Position numbers and translations under genes: made by a program
Shown here: positions 25,701-33,905 of the stretch, piece by piece
Position numbering within the stretch: the stretch's first letter is position 1
Layout of the letters: each line of letters begins with the position of its first letter
Assembly: GCA_016795425.1 (NCBI GenBank)
Contig: JAEUHG010000261.1
Span: forward strand, 1-54,670
Length of the DNA stretch: 54,670 bases
Direction: 5' to 3'
DNA from: Verrucomicrobiales bacterium
Lineage (GTDB): Bacteria; Verrucomicrobiota; Verrucomicrobiia; Limisphaerales; CAIMTB01
Notes under the pieces: model-generated
Database searches by the model: none
The model's input: the letters and a program-made list of their open reading frames with translations, nothing else
What the model was told of the DNA's origin: nothing

Positions 25701-25743
25701 CTGGAAGTGGAACCCATCGGAGGACTGTGGCAATGGCGTTCAT
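22714..25743 (-). CDS. GH106-like secreted glycoside hydrolase (alpha-L-rhamnosidase type)
   Basis: A 1009-residue protein with a signal peptide (about 1-37). The N-terminus WVYWFWMDGNVSREGISADL followed by GLGGVILMEVDVG is the signature of the GH106 family. A central catalytic region follows, with SWEMGAQNWSGRFRDEFRRR and DIPMCEFW. At the C-terminus there is a jelly-roll (YRTTVASPIDGPLPEG... HWYLDLGRVEVVAQVKCNGV) like the sugar-binding domain of beta-galactosidase-type enzymes. GH106 enzymes release L-rhamnose from pectin (RG-I) or algal polymers. ATG 25743 is chosen for the signal peptide; the frame is open further upstream. Confidence 0.8.
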   Translation of the reverse strand: MNAIATVLRWVPLPARRGLSLIIATFLSSFCLATENLDSLFSNPPRSAKPWVYWFWMDGNVSREGISADLRAMNEVGLGGVILMEVDVGVPRGPVRFMSPEWRQLFGHAVRDAERLGLEITLNAGPGWTGSGGPWVKPEQSMQHLVASSLVVHGPARFHGTLPRPTPRKPHFVHAPLPASTQSAYDSFYRDVAVVAFPESSAGSSLSDVDEKALYYRLPYSSHPNVKAFLGTPVAPSGDAKPGGVRTRDLIDLSERLQPDGSLSWDVPEGTWTLLRFGRTSTGANTRPAPEPGIGLESDKFDADALDAHFEAFVGTLLGETGRRPRRPRSGWTMLHIDSWEMGAQNWSGRFRDEFRRRRRYDPLPYLPTLTGRIVESASVSERFLWDLRQTAQELVIHNHARRLRTLGKRHGLGLSIEPYDMNPCADLSLGAVADIPMCEFWSAGFGFETAFSCIESISIGHTLGRPIIAAEAFTADAPEAWQLYPGRMKPQADWALALGINRLVFHRYAHQPWLDRQPGMTMGPYGVHYERTQTWWPMTPAWHGYLARCQALLQHGSPVADLCILAPEGAPYVFRAPPSLLTGSPVMPDRREYSFDACSPEVLVQYGRVDHGRLILPGGAAYQVLVLPEIDAMTPKLLRVLRGWVKAGLTIVGTRPLRSPSLTDYPDCDREIAALAQDLWGPTSAVSDTSPPARRWGRGWVWERPLPTPSPDKKDHSLHADFQVLQTVLRHKGVAPDFESNLSLRYTHRRDRQADWYFLSHRENSTATGWGWFRVQGQQPELWDPLTGTTRLISEFETIDGRTRIPLTFGPNQSCFIVFRGRPLAKNPPTDPESEINSRSIRIQIEHPWEVSFEPGFGGPPESLRMEALTDWSRHPDPRVRSFSGRATYRTTVASPIDGPLPEGTANHWYLDLGRVEVVAQVKCNGVEVGTAWTTPFRVDITAALRPGTNHLEVTVANLWPNRLIADQSMPPNQRVTWTTWNPYRPNATLLPSGLLGPVALVNRPDRQ

Positions 25744-26033
25744 CGGAAACGGCGCTCCCGTGGCGCCCCGATCCAGCGGTCGAATCCGCGACGCCACGGA
25801 TTGATGAGGAGCAGTTACGTCGGGAACGGCGGTTGATGTCGACGGTGGAGTGGCCGATAGGGGGGCGGTGTATTCGCCCCACGTCCGGGGACACGGAAGG
25901 CGGGACATGGTAATCCGCCGGCGTCGGGTATGAATGATCATCGCGTCGTGGATCGCCGACGGCTTCGCCGGTGGGTCCGTAAATCCCCCCAAGACCCTCA
26001 GGAAATCGCCTGGGGTGCCGAAGGTTAGAGTAG

Positions 26034-26882
26034 ATGGGACGGTTGAAGAACAGAGGGCGCTGGGAAGAAGGCAAGGCGGACGATGCTGTGCTCCCGCCGG
26101 TTGGCCCGCTTCCTCGACGCTTCAGCCTCCCATGTCGTTCAGCGCCAAGTGGGCGGCGGCCGGCGTTCACGTTTTGCGAGTCGCGTGGACACCGCCGCCT
26201 GCGGTGGCTGTATCGCACGATAGGTGGGCTCGCCTTGGTGATGGCTGGGATGGTGGTCCGCGAAGCCCAGCTGGCGTGGGGAACGCCGCGCTATCTCAAG
26301 ATCATCCCGCCTTTGGAGAGTTTTCTCTGGTGGGATTCATTCTCCGAGGTTGAACAGACGAAGGCCACGTTGCGGGCGCACGCCTTGAGGGCCATTGCGG
26401 AATCCCGGGCGCGGTATCTTCAGATCCGACGTCGTCCTGCGCTTGGGGTCTTCTCTGAGGATGCCATCGCCGATCGAGCGTTGTCCGAAGAAATCGATCG
26501 ATTGAACCGCCAGATTGTGGAGTTCGGCGGCACCGACCAGGAGATCATGCTGACAGGTGAATTGCTCCATGTTCTGCAGAAGGCGGAGCGGAACAACGAA
26601 TGGCTGGACGTCTTCCTGGCGTCGGCGTACCGATGGCCGACGCACGATCTGGTGGAATGGAACGTTCGTCGGGCGACCGAAATGGGGCGCCAAACGGGGC
26701 GGGAGGACGAAGTCTCCAACGCCATTCGATATCGCGAGGGGATTCCGACGAAGTACCGAGAGACCCAATCCACCGAAGAAGTCGCCAACACGAGAGCGAC
26801 GGAACCCCGCGGGTCGCCCAGTCCGCGGTCGCAACGACCGTCGCGGCTGCACGGGGCTGCAACCGGAGTTGGTGCGCCGTGA
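26034..26882 (+). CDS. Hypothetical single-TM protein
   Basis: A 282-residue protein with a basic, Pro- and Arg-rich N-terminus of about 58 residues, one transmembrane helix (about 60-76, WLYRTIGGLALVMAGMV) and a mostly helical C-terminal region containing SFSEVEQTKATLRAHALRAIAESR and ELLHVLQKAERNNEWLDVFL. I do not recognise the family. The stop codon at 26880-26882 overlaps the GTG start of signal peptidase I, so the two are likely co-translated. The start is uncertain: there is no other ATG before the TM helix, and GAAGG around 26020 supports ATG 26034. Confidence 0.55.
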   Translation: MGRLKNRGRWEEGKADDAVLPPVGPLPRRFSLPCRSAPSGRRPAFTFCESRGHRRLRWLYRTIGGLALVMAGMVVREAQLAWGTPRYLKIIPPLESFLWWDSFSEVEQTKATLRAHALRAIAESRARYLQIRRRPALGVFSEDAIADRALSEEIDRLNRQIVEFGGTDQEIMLTGELLHVLQKAERNNEWLDVFLASAYRWPTHDLVEWNVRRATEMGRQTGREDEVSNAIRYREGIPTKYRETQSTEEVANTRATEPRGSPSPRSQRPSRLHGAATGVGAP

Positions 26883-27388
26883 ATCCAAGGATGGACCGAA
26901 GTCGGGATGATGGGGCTTTTAAGCGCCGGCGCCTTTTCATCGTGCTGAGCCTGATGGCCGTGGTGGCGGTGGTTTTCTTTCACTGGTGCTTCGGCTGGGT
27001 GGTGGTGATCGGGGACAGCATGCAGCCCACCTACCGATCGGGAGACTTGCTCTTCGTGCAGCGGGCCGCCTATCGCGGCACGGATCCGGAACGCGGAGAC
27101 ATCATTGTCGCCAGGTTTCGATCGGACTGGATCGTCAAGCGCATCATCGCCTTGCCTGGGGAATCGGTGGAAGTGCAGGAGGGTGTGGTGCGGGTCAATG
27201 GGAAACCGGTGTGCGAACCGTATCCGGTGCAGCCGGGGGCATTGACGATCGGGCGCGGCGATCTGTCGGAGGAGCGGTGGGCGGTGTTGGGGGATAATCG
27301 TTCATTGGCTGACAGTTCATTGTTTTACGCCGTCATTCCCCGGCAAAGCATCATGGGCAAGGTCGTGACGTCGGTGCGTTGGCACTAG
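26879..27388 (+). CDS. lepB: Signal peptidase I (S26)
   Basis: A 169-residue, short-form leader peptidase. There is an N-terminal TM helix (about 22-39), then box B VIGDSMQPTYRSGD with catalytic Ser47, box C/D RGDIIVARF and DWIVKRIIALPGE with catalytic Lys87, and box E WAVLGDNRSLADSS. It cleaves signal peptides on the outer face of the membrane. GTG 26879 overlaps the upstream stop as GTGA and has GGAG about 10 bases before it; ATG 26891 is the alternative. The GDN-box reads GDNRSLADSS rather than the canonical GDNR(N/D)xSxDSR, so it is a divergent copy. Confidence 0.85.
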   Translation: MNPRMDRSRDDGAFKRRRLFIVLSLMAVVAVVFFHWCFGWVVVIGDSMQPTYRSGDLLFVQRAAYRGTDPERGDIIVARFRSDWIVKRIIALPGESVEVQEGVVRVNGKPVCEPYPVQPGALTIGRGDLSEERWAVLGDNRSLADSSLFYAVIPRQSIMGKVVTSVRWH

Positions 27389-27459
27389 GGGCATCACGCG
27401 CTGGGTCGGTTGGCTGGTCGCTGTCGGCTCACGGCGCCAGAACAGGCGCGATGGTCCGC

Positions 27460-27476
27460 GGCAGGCGAGCCCTGCC
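27460..27476. terminator. Hairpin between convergent lepB and hpnG-like genes
   Basis: GGCAGG-CGAGC-CCTGCC, a 6-bp GC-rich stem with a 5-base loop, about 70 bases after the lepB stop. No T run follows on the + strand. Confidence 0.4.
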
Positions 27477-27518
27477 TTGGCGAGGGTTCACGGACCTGCC
27501 CACGCAGCGGAATGCCGG

Positions 27519-28184
27519 CTAATGCCGCGTCGTCAGCGCCGAATCACACGCCACCTGAAGAATGAGGGCAGTGAGTTGTTGGGCCGCGATGGTGCAGTGC
27601 TTTTGCAGGCGCATCAGTCCGGCAACTGCGGAGGGCTTGCGAGCCAGTGCCAGGACCATTCGGCCCCAGTGTATTGTCTGGCGGGCGGTGAGCAGTTGGT
27701 TGAAGTCCAGTGGCAGTTCGTCGGTCGCCGTATCGGAAATGGCGCGGACGGTGGCGGAGGCGATTTGACGGCCACGACACACCTGGCGGATGACTTCCGA
27801 CTCCATTTCGACGGCATCGGCGCCCGTGACGTTGCGAAGCTGAGCTTTTTCGGCGACCGAAACCGCGATCCGCGTGGCGCAATGGAACCGGACGCGAAGG
27901 GCGGTTGTTCGATCCAGCGCCTGCTCAAGCGGACTGCCCGGGTCGGCATCAAAGACGACTTGTCCCGGCTGCAGATCGGGTCGCAGGCCGCCGGCGAAAC
28001 CGCAGGTTAGAACGAATCGAGGCCGGTACTGACCGAGGGCGAGTTCGATCGCCGCACGGGCGTTTTGCGAACCCATTCCGGTGACCAGCACCTGCGTTTC
28101 CTGGTTCGATTGACGGCGGAGTGGGGCGGCCTCCTGGGGAACGGCGAAGCACACCAGGATGGGTGTGGACGGCGGCTGGAACAT
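27519..28184 (-). CDS. Nucleoside phosphorylase-family protein, HpnG-like (hopanoid side-chain)
   Basis: A 221-residue member of the PNP/MTAN superfamily: TPILVCFAVPQEAAPL, VLVTGMGSQNARAAI, FVLTCGFAGGLRPDLQPGQVV and TGADAVEMESEVIRQVC, then AISDTATDELPLDFNQLL. The last motif and the following ALARKPSAVAGLMRLQKH resemble HpnG, which removes adenine from adenosylhopane to give ribosylhopane. It follows squalene-hopene cyclase by 32 bases on the same strand, which supports HpnG. MqnB, futalosine hydrolase, is the main alternative, since mqnE is present in this window. Cytosolic. Confidence 0.7.
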   Translation of the reverse strand: MFQPPSTPILVCFAVPQEAAPLRRQSNQETQVLVTGMGSQNARAAIELALGQYRPRFVLTCGFAGGLRPDLQPGQVVFDADPGSPLEQALDRTTALRVRFHCATRIAVSVAEKAQLRNVTGADAVEMESEVIRQVCRGRQIASATVRAISDTATDELPLDFNQLLTARQTIHWGRMVLALARKPSAVAGLMRLQKHCTIAAQQLTALILQVACDSALTTRH

Positions 28185-28216
28185 GCTCAGGGTTCAAGCG
28201 GAACCCAAGGCTCGCG

Positions 28217-30295
28217 CTAGACCGATCCGGTCTGCGCCAGAAGCCTCTTCTGGAAACGGTTCCCAGCGGACTCGATGGCTGATGCAGTCACGCAGGTATG
28301 AGGCGACGTGCCGTTGCCGTGGTGGGCTGCCGATTCGCGCAATTTGCGGTAGGTGGCCAAGGCGAGCAGGGGCCAGGCGTTTCGGTACATGTCGTACTTC
28401 AGATAGTAGACGCGGGGAAAGCCGGTGCCGGTGGTCTCGGGTTCGGTCCACGAACCATCTTCGTTCTGCGAGTTGACGAGGAATTCAATGCCGCGCTTGA
28501 GACTGGGGCGCTCCGGATCGCCGAAGGCGCAAAGACCCATGGTGGCCCAGGCGGTTTGAGAGGCGGTACTGGGGCCTTGACCCTTGAATACCGGATCATC
28601 GTAGGTGTTGCAGCGCTCGCCCCAGCCGCCGTCGGCGTGTTGAACACTTTCCAGCCAGTCACGCGACTTGATCAGCCAAGGTTCCGACATGTCGTAACCG
28701 AGAGCGCGCAGGCCGCGAAGGACCTGCCACGTGCCGTAAATGTAGTTGACGCCCCAGCGTCCGAAGAACGATCCGTCAGATTCCTGAGTTCGTTTGATGT
28801 ACCGGAGGCCCCGTTGAACCTGGGGATGGTCGATTCCGGCGCCCTCCAGGCCCATCACTTCGAGAATGCGGGCTGTGATGTCCACGCACTCTGGATCCAG
28901 CATCGCGTTGTGGTCGGCGAAAGGGACCTTCTCCAGAATGCTCTTGGTGCAGTCCTTGTCGAACGCCGCCCATCCGCCGTCGCGACATTGGAAGGTCAGC
29001 ATCCAGTTGTATCCGCGTCGAAAGCACTCGTCGCGACGACGGCGGTCTGGTGTGGGCACTTGCCGAAGCGCCAGCAATACCATGGCGGTGTCGTCAACGT
29101 CCGGGTTCCACTTGTTATTATATTCGAAGACCCAGCCGGACGGTTCCACATCCGTGGGGTTTTTGTGGTACCAGTCGCCGCGAAAGCGGATTTCCCGGTC
29201 CATCAACCAGGAACAGGCCTTTTCGAGGGCGGGATGGTTCTCCGGGACACCGGATTCGCGGAGGCAGATGGTGACGATGGCGGTGTCCCAGACCGGGGAG
29301 AAGCAGGGTTCGATGCGAACCGAATCCTGTTCCTCGTGTTGGAGCCGCTTGAGGTGGTGCCAGGCGCGAACCACCTGGGGGTGGTCATTGGGATAGCCAA
29401 GGAGCTTGAGGGCGATGAGGGAATTGAGCATGGCCGGGAAGATCGCGGCCAAGCCGTCGCTTCCCTCGAAGCGCTCCAGCATCCATTGTTCGCAACGTTT
29501 GAGAGCTCGCTTGCGGAATGGGTGGAGCCCCTTGCGTTGCACCCACTCGGCGAATTTGTGCAACCGGTCCAGCCAGAGGAAGAGGTTGCGCAGGCTATGA
29601 TCGAAGTAGCGCGGACGCAGCGTTTCGTCCAATTCCCATTTCCCGTTGGGATACAATTCGTCGAGGGAAACGCCGACGTCACGGGTGGGGCGGAAGTGAT
29701 TGATAATGGCCAGCGGCACGATCATGCCGCGGGACCAATTGCTCATCTCCCAGAAATTGACGTGGAACCATTTCCCGATGAGGAGGATTTCGCACGGGAT
29801 GGTGGGCACGTGCCGCCATTCTACCAGGCCTATAAGGGCCAGGTTGAGCTTGGAAAAGGTGTTCATCCGCGGCACGCCTCCCAGGTGCCGCGCGACTTCG
29901 CGGGCCCGCAGCATGCGCGGATCCGTGGGACATACCCCGGCAAGTTTGAGCGCCAAGTACGCTTTGATCGTGGCGTTCACCTCGGAAGGTCCGCCTTCGT
30001 ACGTGTTCCAACCCCCTTCAGGAAGTTGCTTGGAGAAGAGGTGGTTGATCGCTTTGCGCTCCCATTCGCGATCCACGCTGCCATCCCAGTGGTGATAGAC
30101 GACCATGTCGGAGACCAGGGTCGAATCGACCAAGAGCTCGCCGACCCAGTACCCTTCAGGGTTCTGGATGCTCAGCAGGTAACCTTGGGACCGGGAGATC
30201 GTGCCCTCCAAGGTCTTTGGCTCTGCCAGATGTGTCGATGGGAGCGGAACCGACGCCACCGTGCGGCGGTCCGGTTCCAAGGGAAACTCGGACAT
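28217..30295 (-). CDS. shc: Squalene-hopene cyclase
   Basis: A 692-residue class II triterpene cyclase. The acid catalyst motif DVDD is at residues 399-402 (KWNPDVDDTAMVLLAL). Several QW-type repeats are visible (for example DGGWAAFDKD, DGSFFGRWGVNYIYGTW, DGGWGERC, NEDGSWTEPE). The N-terminus has SIQNPEGYWVGELLVDSTL, typical of Shc. It cyclises squalene to hopene/hopanol at the membrane surface. The downstream HpnG-like gene suggests extended (C35) hopanoids. Squalene-synthesis genes (hpnCDE) are not in the window. Confidence 0.95.
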   Translation of the reverse strand: MSEFPLEPDRRTVASVPLPSTHLAEPKTLEGTISRSQGYLLSIQNPEGYWVGELLVDSTLVSDMVVYHHWDGSVDREWERKAINHLFSKQLPEGGWNTYEGGPSEVNATIKAYLALKLAGVCPTDPRMLRAREVARHLGGVPRMNTFSKLNLALIGLVEWRHVPTIPCEILLIGKWFHVNFWEMSNWSRGMIVPLAIINHFRPTRDVGVSLDELYPNGKWELDETLRPRYFDHSLRNLFLWLDRLHKFAEWVQRKGLHPFRKRALKRCEQWMLERFEGSDGLAAIFPAMLNSLIALKLLGYPNDHPQVVRAWHHLKRLQHEEQDSVRIEPCFSPVWDTAIVTICLRESGVPENHPALEKACSWLMDREIRFRGDWYHKNPTDVEPSGWVFEYNNKWNPDVDDTAMVLLALRQVPTPDRRRRDECFRRGYNWMLTFQCRDGGWAAFDKDCTKSILEKVPFADHNAMLDPECVDITARILEVMGLEGAGIDHPQVQRGLRYIKRTQESDGSFFGRWGVNYIYGTWQVLRGLRALGYDMSEPWLIKSRDWLESVQHADGGWGERCNTYDDPVFKGQGPSTASQTAWATMGLCAFGDPERPSLKRGIEFLVNSQNEDGSWTEPETTGTGFPRVYYLKYDMYRNAWPLLALATYRKLRESAAHHGNGTSPHTCVTASAIESAGNRFQKRLLAQTGSV

Positions 30296-30378
30296 TGGTC
30301 CGGGTAACTTGGGCGTCCGCCGGAAACCCTGTAAAGCGTTTCTTCAGGACCCGACGGACGGTCCTTAGGCGCGCTAAT

Positions 30379-31704
30379 TCAAGAGATGAAACTCCAATCG
30401 TAAGGGGCCCGCATGGGGCGTTTCAGCCAACTCGAGGCTTCCTTGTCGCCGACGATTTCCTCGCGCTTCGGGTTCCAGCGGATTTTCCGCCCCAAACGCA
30501 CGCTGATCACCGCCAAGTGCGCAACCGAAATGGAGCGATGCCCAATTTCGACGTCACAGATGGGATCCTTTCGGGAGCGGACGCTCTCGAAGAAGTTACC
30601 CATGTGATTGTCGGATTTATAGAGGCGGATGGCATCGCCGGGGAGCGGGGTCTCGATGAGTTCCGTTTTGCTGGCCCGGATCTCTCCGCGACTGACGTAG
30701 ATCCAGCCTTCGGACCCGAGGAATTGGACGCCGTTGGGGGTCTTCTTGCCCTCGCCAACAACGCCGCGTTCGTGGGGTGTACTCTCGTCGATGAGCGTCA
30801 TCGTGACCCCGTTCTCGTAGCGGCACTCCACTCGATAGCGGGACGCGGCGTCGTAGCCTCCAGGGATCATGGCGACCAGCGATTTGCCGTCGAACTCGAT
30901 CGGGCCCGATCGTTCGGTGCCGTTGCCCCATTGGGCGATGTCGTTGTGGTGGGCCCCCCAATCGGTCATTTGTCCGCCGGAAAACTGGTACCACCAGCGG
31001 AAATTCCAGTGGTGATTCTTGCCGTTGAATTCGGTCCAGGGAGTTTGACCGAGGTAATTGTCCCAGTTGAACCCGGTCGGCACCGGCTGCTTGGCGAAGG
31101 GACCTTCGCGGGGTCCGGTGGGGAGGCCGACAATGATATGCTGGAGTTTTCCGATGCGCCCGTTGCGGACGAGTTCGCAGGCGAGGCGGAACTTGCCGTC
31201 GCTGCGTTGCTGGCTCCCCACCTGCAGGATGCGTTTCCGTTTGCGGATCTCCTTCACCAGGGTCTTGCCCTCGTCGATGGTGAGGGTGAGGGGCTTTTCT
31301 GAATAAATGTCCTTTCCGGCCCGGGCGGCGGCGACATTCACCAGCGTATGCCAGTGGTCGGGCGTCCCGTTGATGATGACCTGGATGTCGTCGCGCTCGA
31401 GCAGCCGGCGGAAGTCGGAGTACTGATGTTGGGCGTTAAACTGTTTCTTGGCTTCGGCGGCGTGATTCTCATCGACATCCGCGACTGCGATAACGGTTCC
31501 GAAGTTTTTGGCCCAATTGCAGTCACCGCGGCCCTGGCCGCCACAACCGATCAGTCCGATCCCGGGGCGATCATTGGGGCCGAGTTGCTTGGCGGCGGCG
31601 GCCGTGGCTTGGGATTCGTGGTAGAACCAGGCCGGAAGGCCGGCGGCCGCGGCGGCGGCCTTGAGGAAACTGCGTCGCGAGACGTGGATGTGAACCGGGT
31701 GCAT
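30379..31704 (-). CDS. Tat-exported Gfo/Idh/MocA-family oxidoreductase
   Basis: A 441-residue protein. The Tat signal is HVSRRSFLKAAAAAAGLPAW (Arg10-Arg11). The Rossmann fold starts at RPGIGLIGCGGQGRGDCNW, and the catalytic Lys137 lies in YSEKPLT. The C-terminal domain has WNFRWWYQFSGGQMTDWGAHHNDI. The family binds NAD(P) and oxidises or rearranges sugars; exported copies are abundant in Verrucomicrobiota and Planctomycetota and are linked to 3-keto-sugar chemistry. The start is ATG 31704. Confidence 0.85.
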   Translation of the reverse strand: MHPVHIHVSRRSFLKAAAAAAGLPAWFYHESQATAAAAKQLGPNDRPGIGLIGCGGQGRGDCNWAKNFGTVIAVADVDENHAAEAKKQFNAQHQYSDFRRLLERDDIQVIINGTPDHWHTLVNVAAARAGKDIYSEKPLTLTIDEGKTLVKEIRKRKRILQVGSQQRSDGKFRLACELVRNGRIGKLQHIIVGLPTGPREGPFAKQPVPTGFNWDNYLGQTPWTEFNGKNHHWNFRWWYQFSGGQMTDWGAHHNDIAQWGNGTERSGPIEFDGKSLVAMIPGGYDAASRYRVECRYENGVTMTLIDESTPHERGVVGEGKKTPNGVQFLGSEGWIYVSRGEIRASKTELIETPLPGDAIRLYKSDNHMGNFFESVRSRKDPICDVEIGHRSISVAHLAVISVRLGRKIRWNPKREEIVGDKEASSWLKRPMRAPYDWSFIS

Positions 31705-31988
31705 GGATGCGGTGAGTTCAGACGGCAGACGGCTGCGAGTCAACCAACAGGTGAATCGGGGGGGACGCGGCGAGGAATGTTGTGAATGGCAGCCAATAAC
31801 TTTTCAGGAATCCTTCTTGCCCGAATCCGCGACCGCGTTCAAAGTGGTGTCGGTGTTGCATAGGCACAACCCGTTGTAGGATTCGAGTTTTTCTTGTTGG
31901 GACAGTAAGGTCGCCGGGCGTCCATCGATCCACCCACGATCGGCGCTCCGGGGGGTGTTGTCGGTAACCGTTGGCACATTAGATATCG

Positions 31989-32417
31989 ATGACTGCGAGT
32001 CGGAAGTGTGTGGCACTCGCGGGGGTGGTCCTTGCTCTGATTGGGCTGCTATGCCTGGGTACGGTCGTGGCATCGGCGGCGTTCAGTATCGGGGATATCC
32101 GCGAGTTCGTGAGCCGGGGCCCATCGCTGGCCTTGGGTGCTGGGCTTGGTATCGCCCTGACGGCACTCGGGGGCGCGATGATTGGCTGGGGGCCACTCCG
32201 TCGTGCATTCCGTCGCCTGCGGCGAGACCCTGCATTGGTCGTCTTGAATCACTCGCCCTGGTCGGTCATTGAGGAATTCCACGCGGTCGACGCCAAAGGC
32301 AACGGCTATTCGGGCTTGCCTCGGCGCACGGAAGAACGTGAGCGATCCGATCGGTTTGGAGCTTCCTATTCGACGCTGCACGAATCCCGGTCTGAGGTTC
32401 ACCCGGTTGGCCGCTGA
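31989..32417 (+). CDS. Hypothetical two-TM membrane protein
   Basis: A 142-residue protein with two hydrophobic segments (about 7-33 and 46-66) and a basic, Arg-rich C-terminal region of about 70 residues (LRRAFRRLRRDP, then ERERSDRF). No family is recognised. It stands alone between two - strand genes, with a 284-base upstream gap. The start ATG 31989 gives a natural TM at the N-terminus. Confidence 0.55.
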   Translation: MTASRKCVALAGVVLALIGLLCLGTVVASAAFSIGDIREFVSRGPSLALGAGLGIALTALGGAMIGWGPLRRAFRRLRRDPALVVLNHSPWSVIEEFHAVDAKGNGYSGLPRRTEERERSDRFGASYSTLHESRSEVHPVGR

Positions 32418-32476
32418 GGATGGCAGTCGCTGGCGTGATGGTGCGCCCGGGCAACTGAGGTGCAACCGGTGGCCGA

Positions 32477-32959
32477 CTAACAGCTGGTGGGGACTTCTTG
32501 CAGGACTTCCACGCAATGTGGCACGGCTCCGACCACGAAACTCAGGCATTCGACCGCTCCGCTTGGTTTCCCTGGCAGGCAGAGGATGAGTCCTTTGCCC
32601 ACGACGGCGGCCAAGGCCCTGGAAAGAATGGCATTCTTGGTGATCTTCATCGACTCCGCGCGCATGACCTCGCCGAAACCCGGGAGTTCACGAACGGCGA
32701 TTTCGCGAACCGCTTCGGGTGTGACGTCGCGGATGGCAACTCCGGTTCCACCGGTGGTTAGGATGAGCTGGCAGCCCAGTTCGAGTTGCTGGCGGATCGC
32801 CCTTTGAATTTCGCGCTTTTCGTCGGGGACCAACGCGTCGGCCACGACTCGCCAGCCGTAGCCCAAAGCCGCCTGTTTCAGGGCCGGGCCGCCCAAATCG
32901 TCGTATTGTCCGCGCGATGCCCGATCGGAGATGGTGATAATGCCAACGTCAATCTGCAT
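32477..32959 (-). CDS. mogA: Molybdopterin adenylyltransferase-type protein (MogA/MoaB)
   Basis: A 160-residue protein with the MogA/MoaB fold: VGIITISDRASRGQYDD, LILTTGGTGVAIRDVTPEA (molybdopterin binding) and LCLPGKPSGAVECL. It activates molybdopterin by adenylylation before molybdate insertion. MogA and MoaB cannot be separated on sequence alone. No other moa/moe gene is adjacent, although a MOSC protein lies about 20 kb upstream. Confidence 0.85.
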   Translation of the reverse strand: MQIDVGIITISDRASRGQYDDLGGPALKQAALGYGWRVVADALVPDEKREIQRAIRQQLELGCQLILTTGGTGVAIRDVTPEAVREIAVRELPGFGEVMRAESMKITKNAILSRALAAVVGKGLILCLPGKPSGAVECLSFVVGAVPHCVEVLQEVPTSC

Positions 32960-33054
32960 GACCGCATCATGCCGCGAGTTGATCGGGACGGGAAGACTGG
33001 GCGAAGGAACTGGGGCTTGCCGTTGCGAGGCCGACCGCCACGCTGGGCCGTGGG

Positions 33055-33873
33055 ATGAAGGTGCTATTTTCCGAGTTCGCCCCCGACTACGGTCAATATC
33101 GGTATCCCTATGTCGTGTGGGGATGTCTGGAGCCTGGGGAGATGCCTGCCGATCTCTACGGGGCGGGCTTCCATCCGGCGTGCCCGAATCTGGAACGCTT
33201 TACGTTATGCCGCCATTTGCGCGTTCCGCTTCCGGGCTGGCGGCCGAGCTCTGAGAATCGACGGATTCTGCGCAAGGGAGCTGGATTGGAGGTCGAGTTG
33301 GTGCCGCGGAGTGCCTTTCAATACAGCGATGCCCACCGCCAGAGGTGGTTGGCCTTCGCCGATGAGCGGTTTGGTCCAGGCATCATGGGGCCGGCGCGAT
33401 TGGATGGATTGATGGCCGGACGCGTGGTCAGCCACGTGCTCGTTTGCCGCGACATGGGGGATGCCGGACGCGAGGTGGGAGCAGTGCTGCTCTATGTGGA
33501 GCCGGGGCGCATGGCGCACTACTATTACGCCTTCTACGATTTGCGGCATCCGATCCGCAGTCTGGGAATGTATCTGATGACCAAGGCGGTCGCAGAGTTT
33601 CAAGCGGCGGGATTCGGGCATCTTTATTTGGGGACCTGCTATTCGAAGAAGGCTTTGTACAAACTGCAGTTCGATGGCCTGGAGTTCTTCAATGGCCTGA
33701 CTTGGACGACCGATCTGGATCAACTAAGGTTCTTGGTGGAACGAGACCCGCAATCGGGGCATTTGCTGGAGGACCCCGGTTTTCTCGATCGCGTGGGTGG
33801 CGTCGCCGGGGTGATGGGTGGTGGTCGATTCCGACTTCAATTCGCCACGAATTCGTCGCCAACGGTGCATTGA
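33055..33873 (+). CDS. Arginyl/leucyl-tRNA-protein transferase-like (ATE/Bpt family) protein
   Basis: A 272-residue protein. The N-terminal part has Cys24, Cys43 and Cys52, then PGWRPSSENRRILRK, which matches the ATE/Bpt motif preceding the GNAT domain. The C-terminal GNAT-like domain includes YYYAFYDLRHPIRSLGMYLM and FGHLYLGTCYS. Known family members transfer Arg or Leu to protein N-termini and create degradation signals. The cysteine cluster is reduced compared with normal Bpt (which has CxxC), so activity and specificity are uncertain. It is divergent from mogA. Confidence 0.7.
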   Translation: MKVLFSEFAPDYGQYRYPYVVWGCLEPGEMPADLYGAGFHPACPNLERFTLCRHLRVPLPGWRPSSENRRILRKGAGLEVELVPRSAFQYSDAHRQRWLAFADERFGPGIMGPARLDGLMAGRVVSHVLVCRDMGDAGREVGAVLLYVEPGRMAHYYYAFYDLRHPIRSLGMYLMTKAVAEFQAAGFGHLYLGTCYSKKALYKLQFDGLEFFNGLTWTTDLDQLRFLVERDPQSGHLLEDPGFLDRVGGVAGVMGGGRFRLQFATNSSPTVH

Positions 33874-33905
33874 CGGCCGGAGGCATTGGGTTTTGATAGG
33901 GGCGC

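Noticed and set aside
24817..25836. 339-codon frame on + opposite the GH106-like gene
   Set aside because: Antisense shadow; no domain.
28298..30307. Long 669-codon frame on + opposite shc
   Set aside because: It mirrors the cyclase gene in antisense, with no domain or signal; long antisense frames are common in GC-rich DNA.
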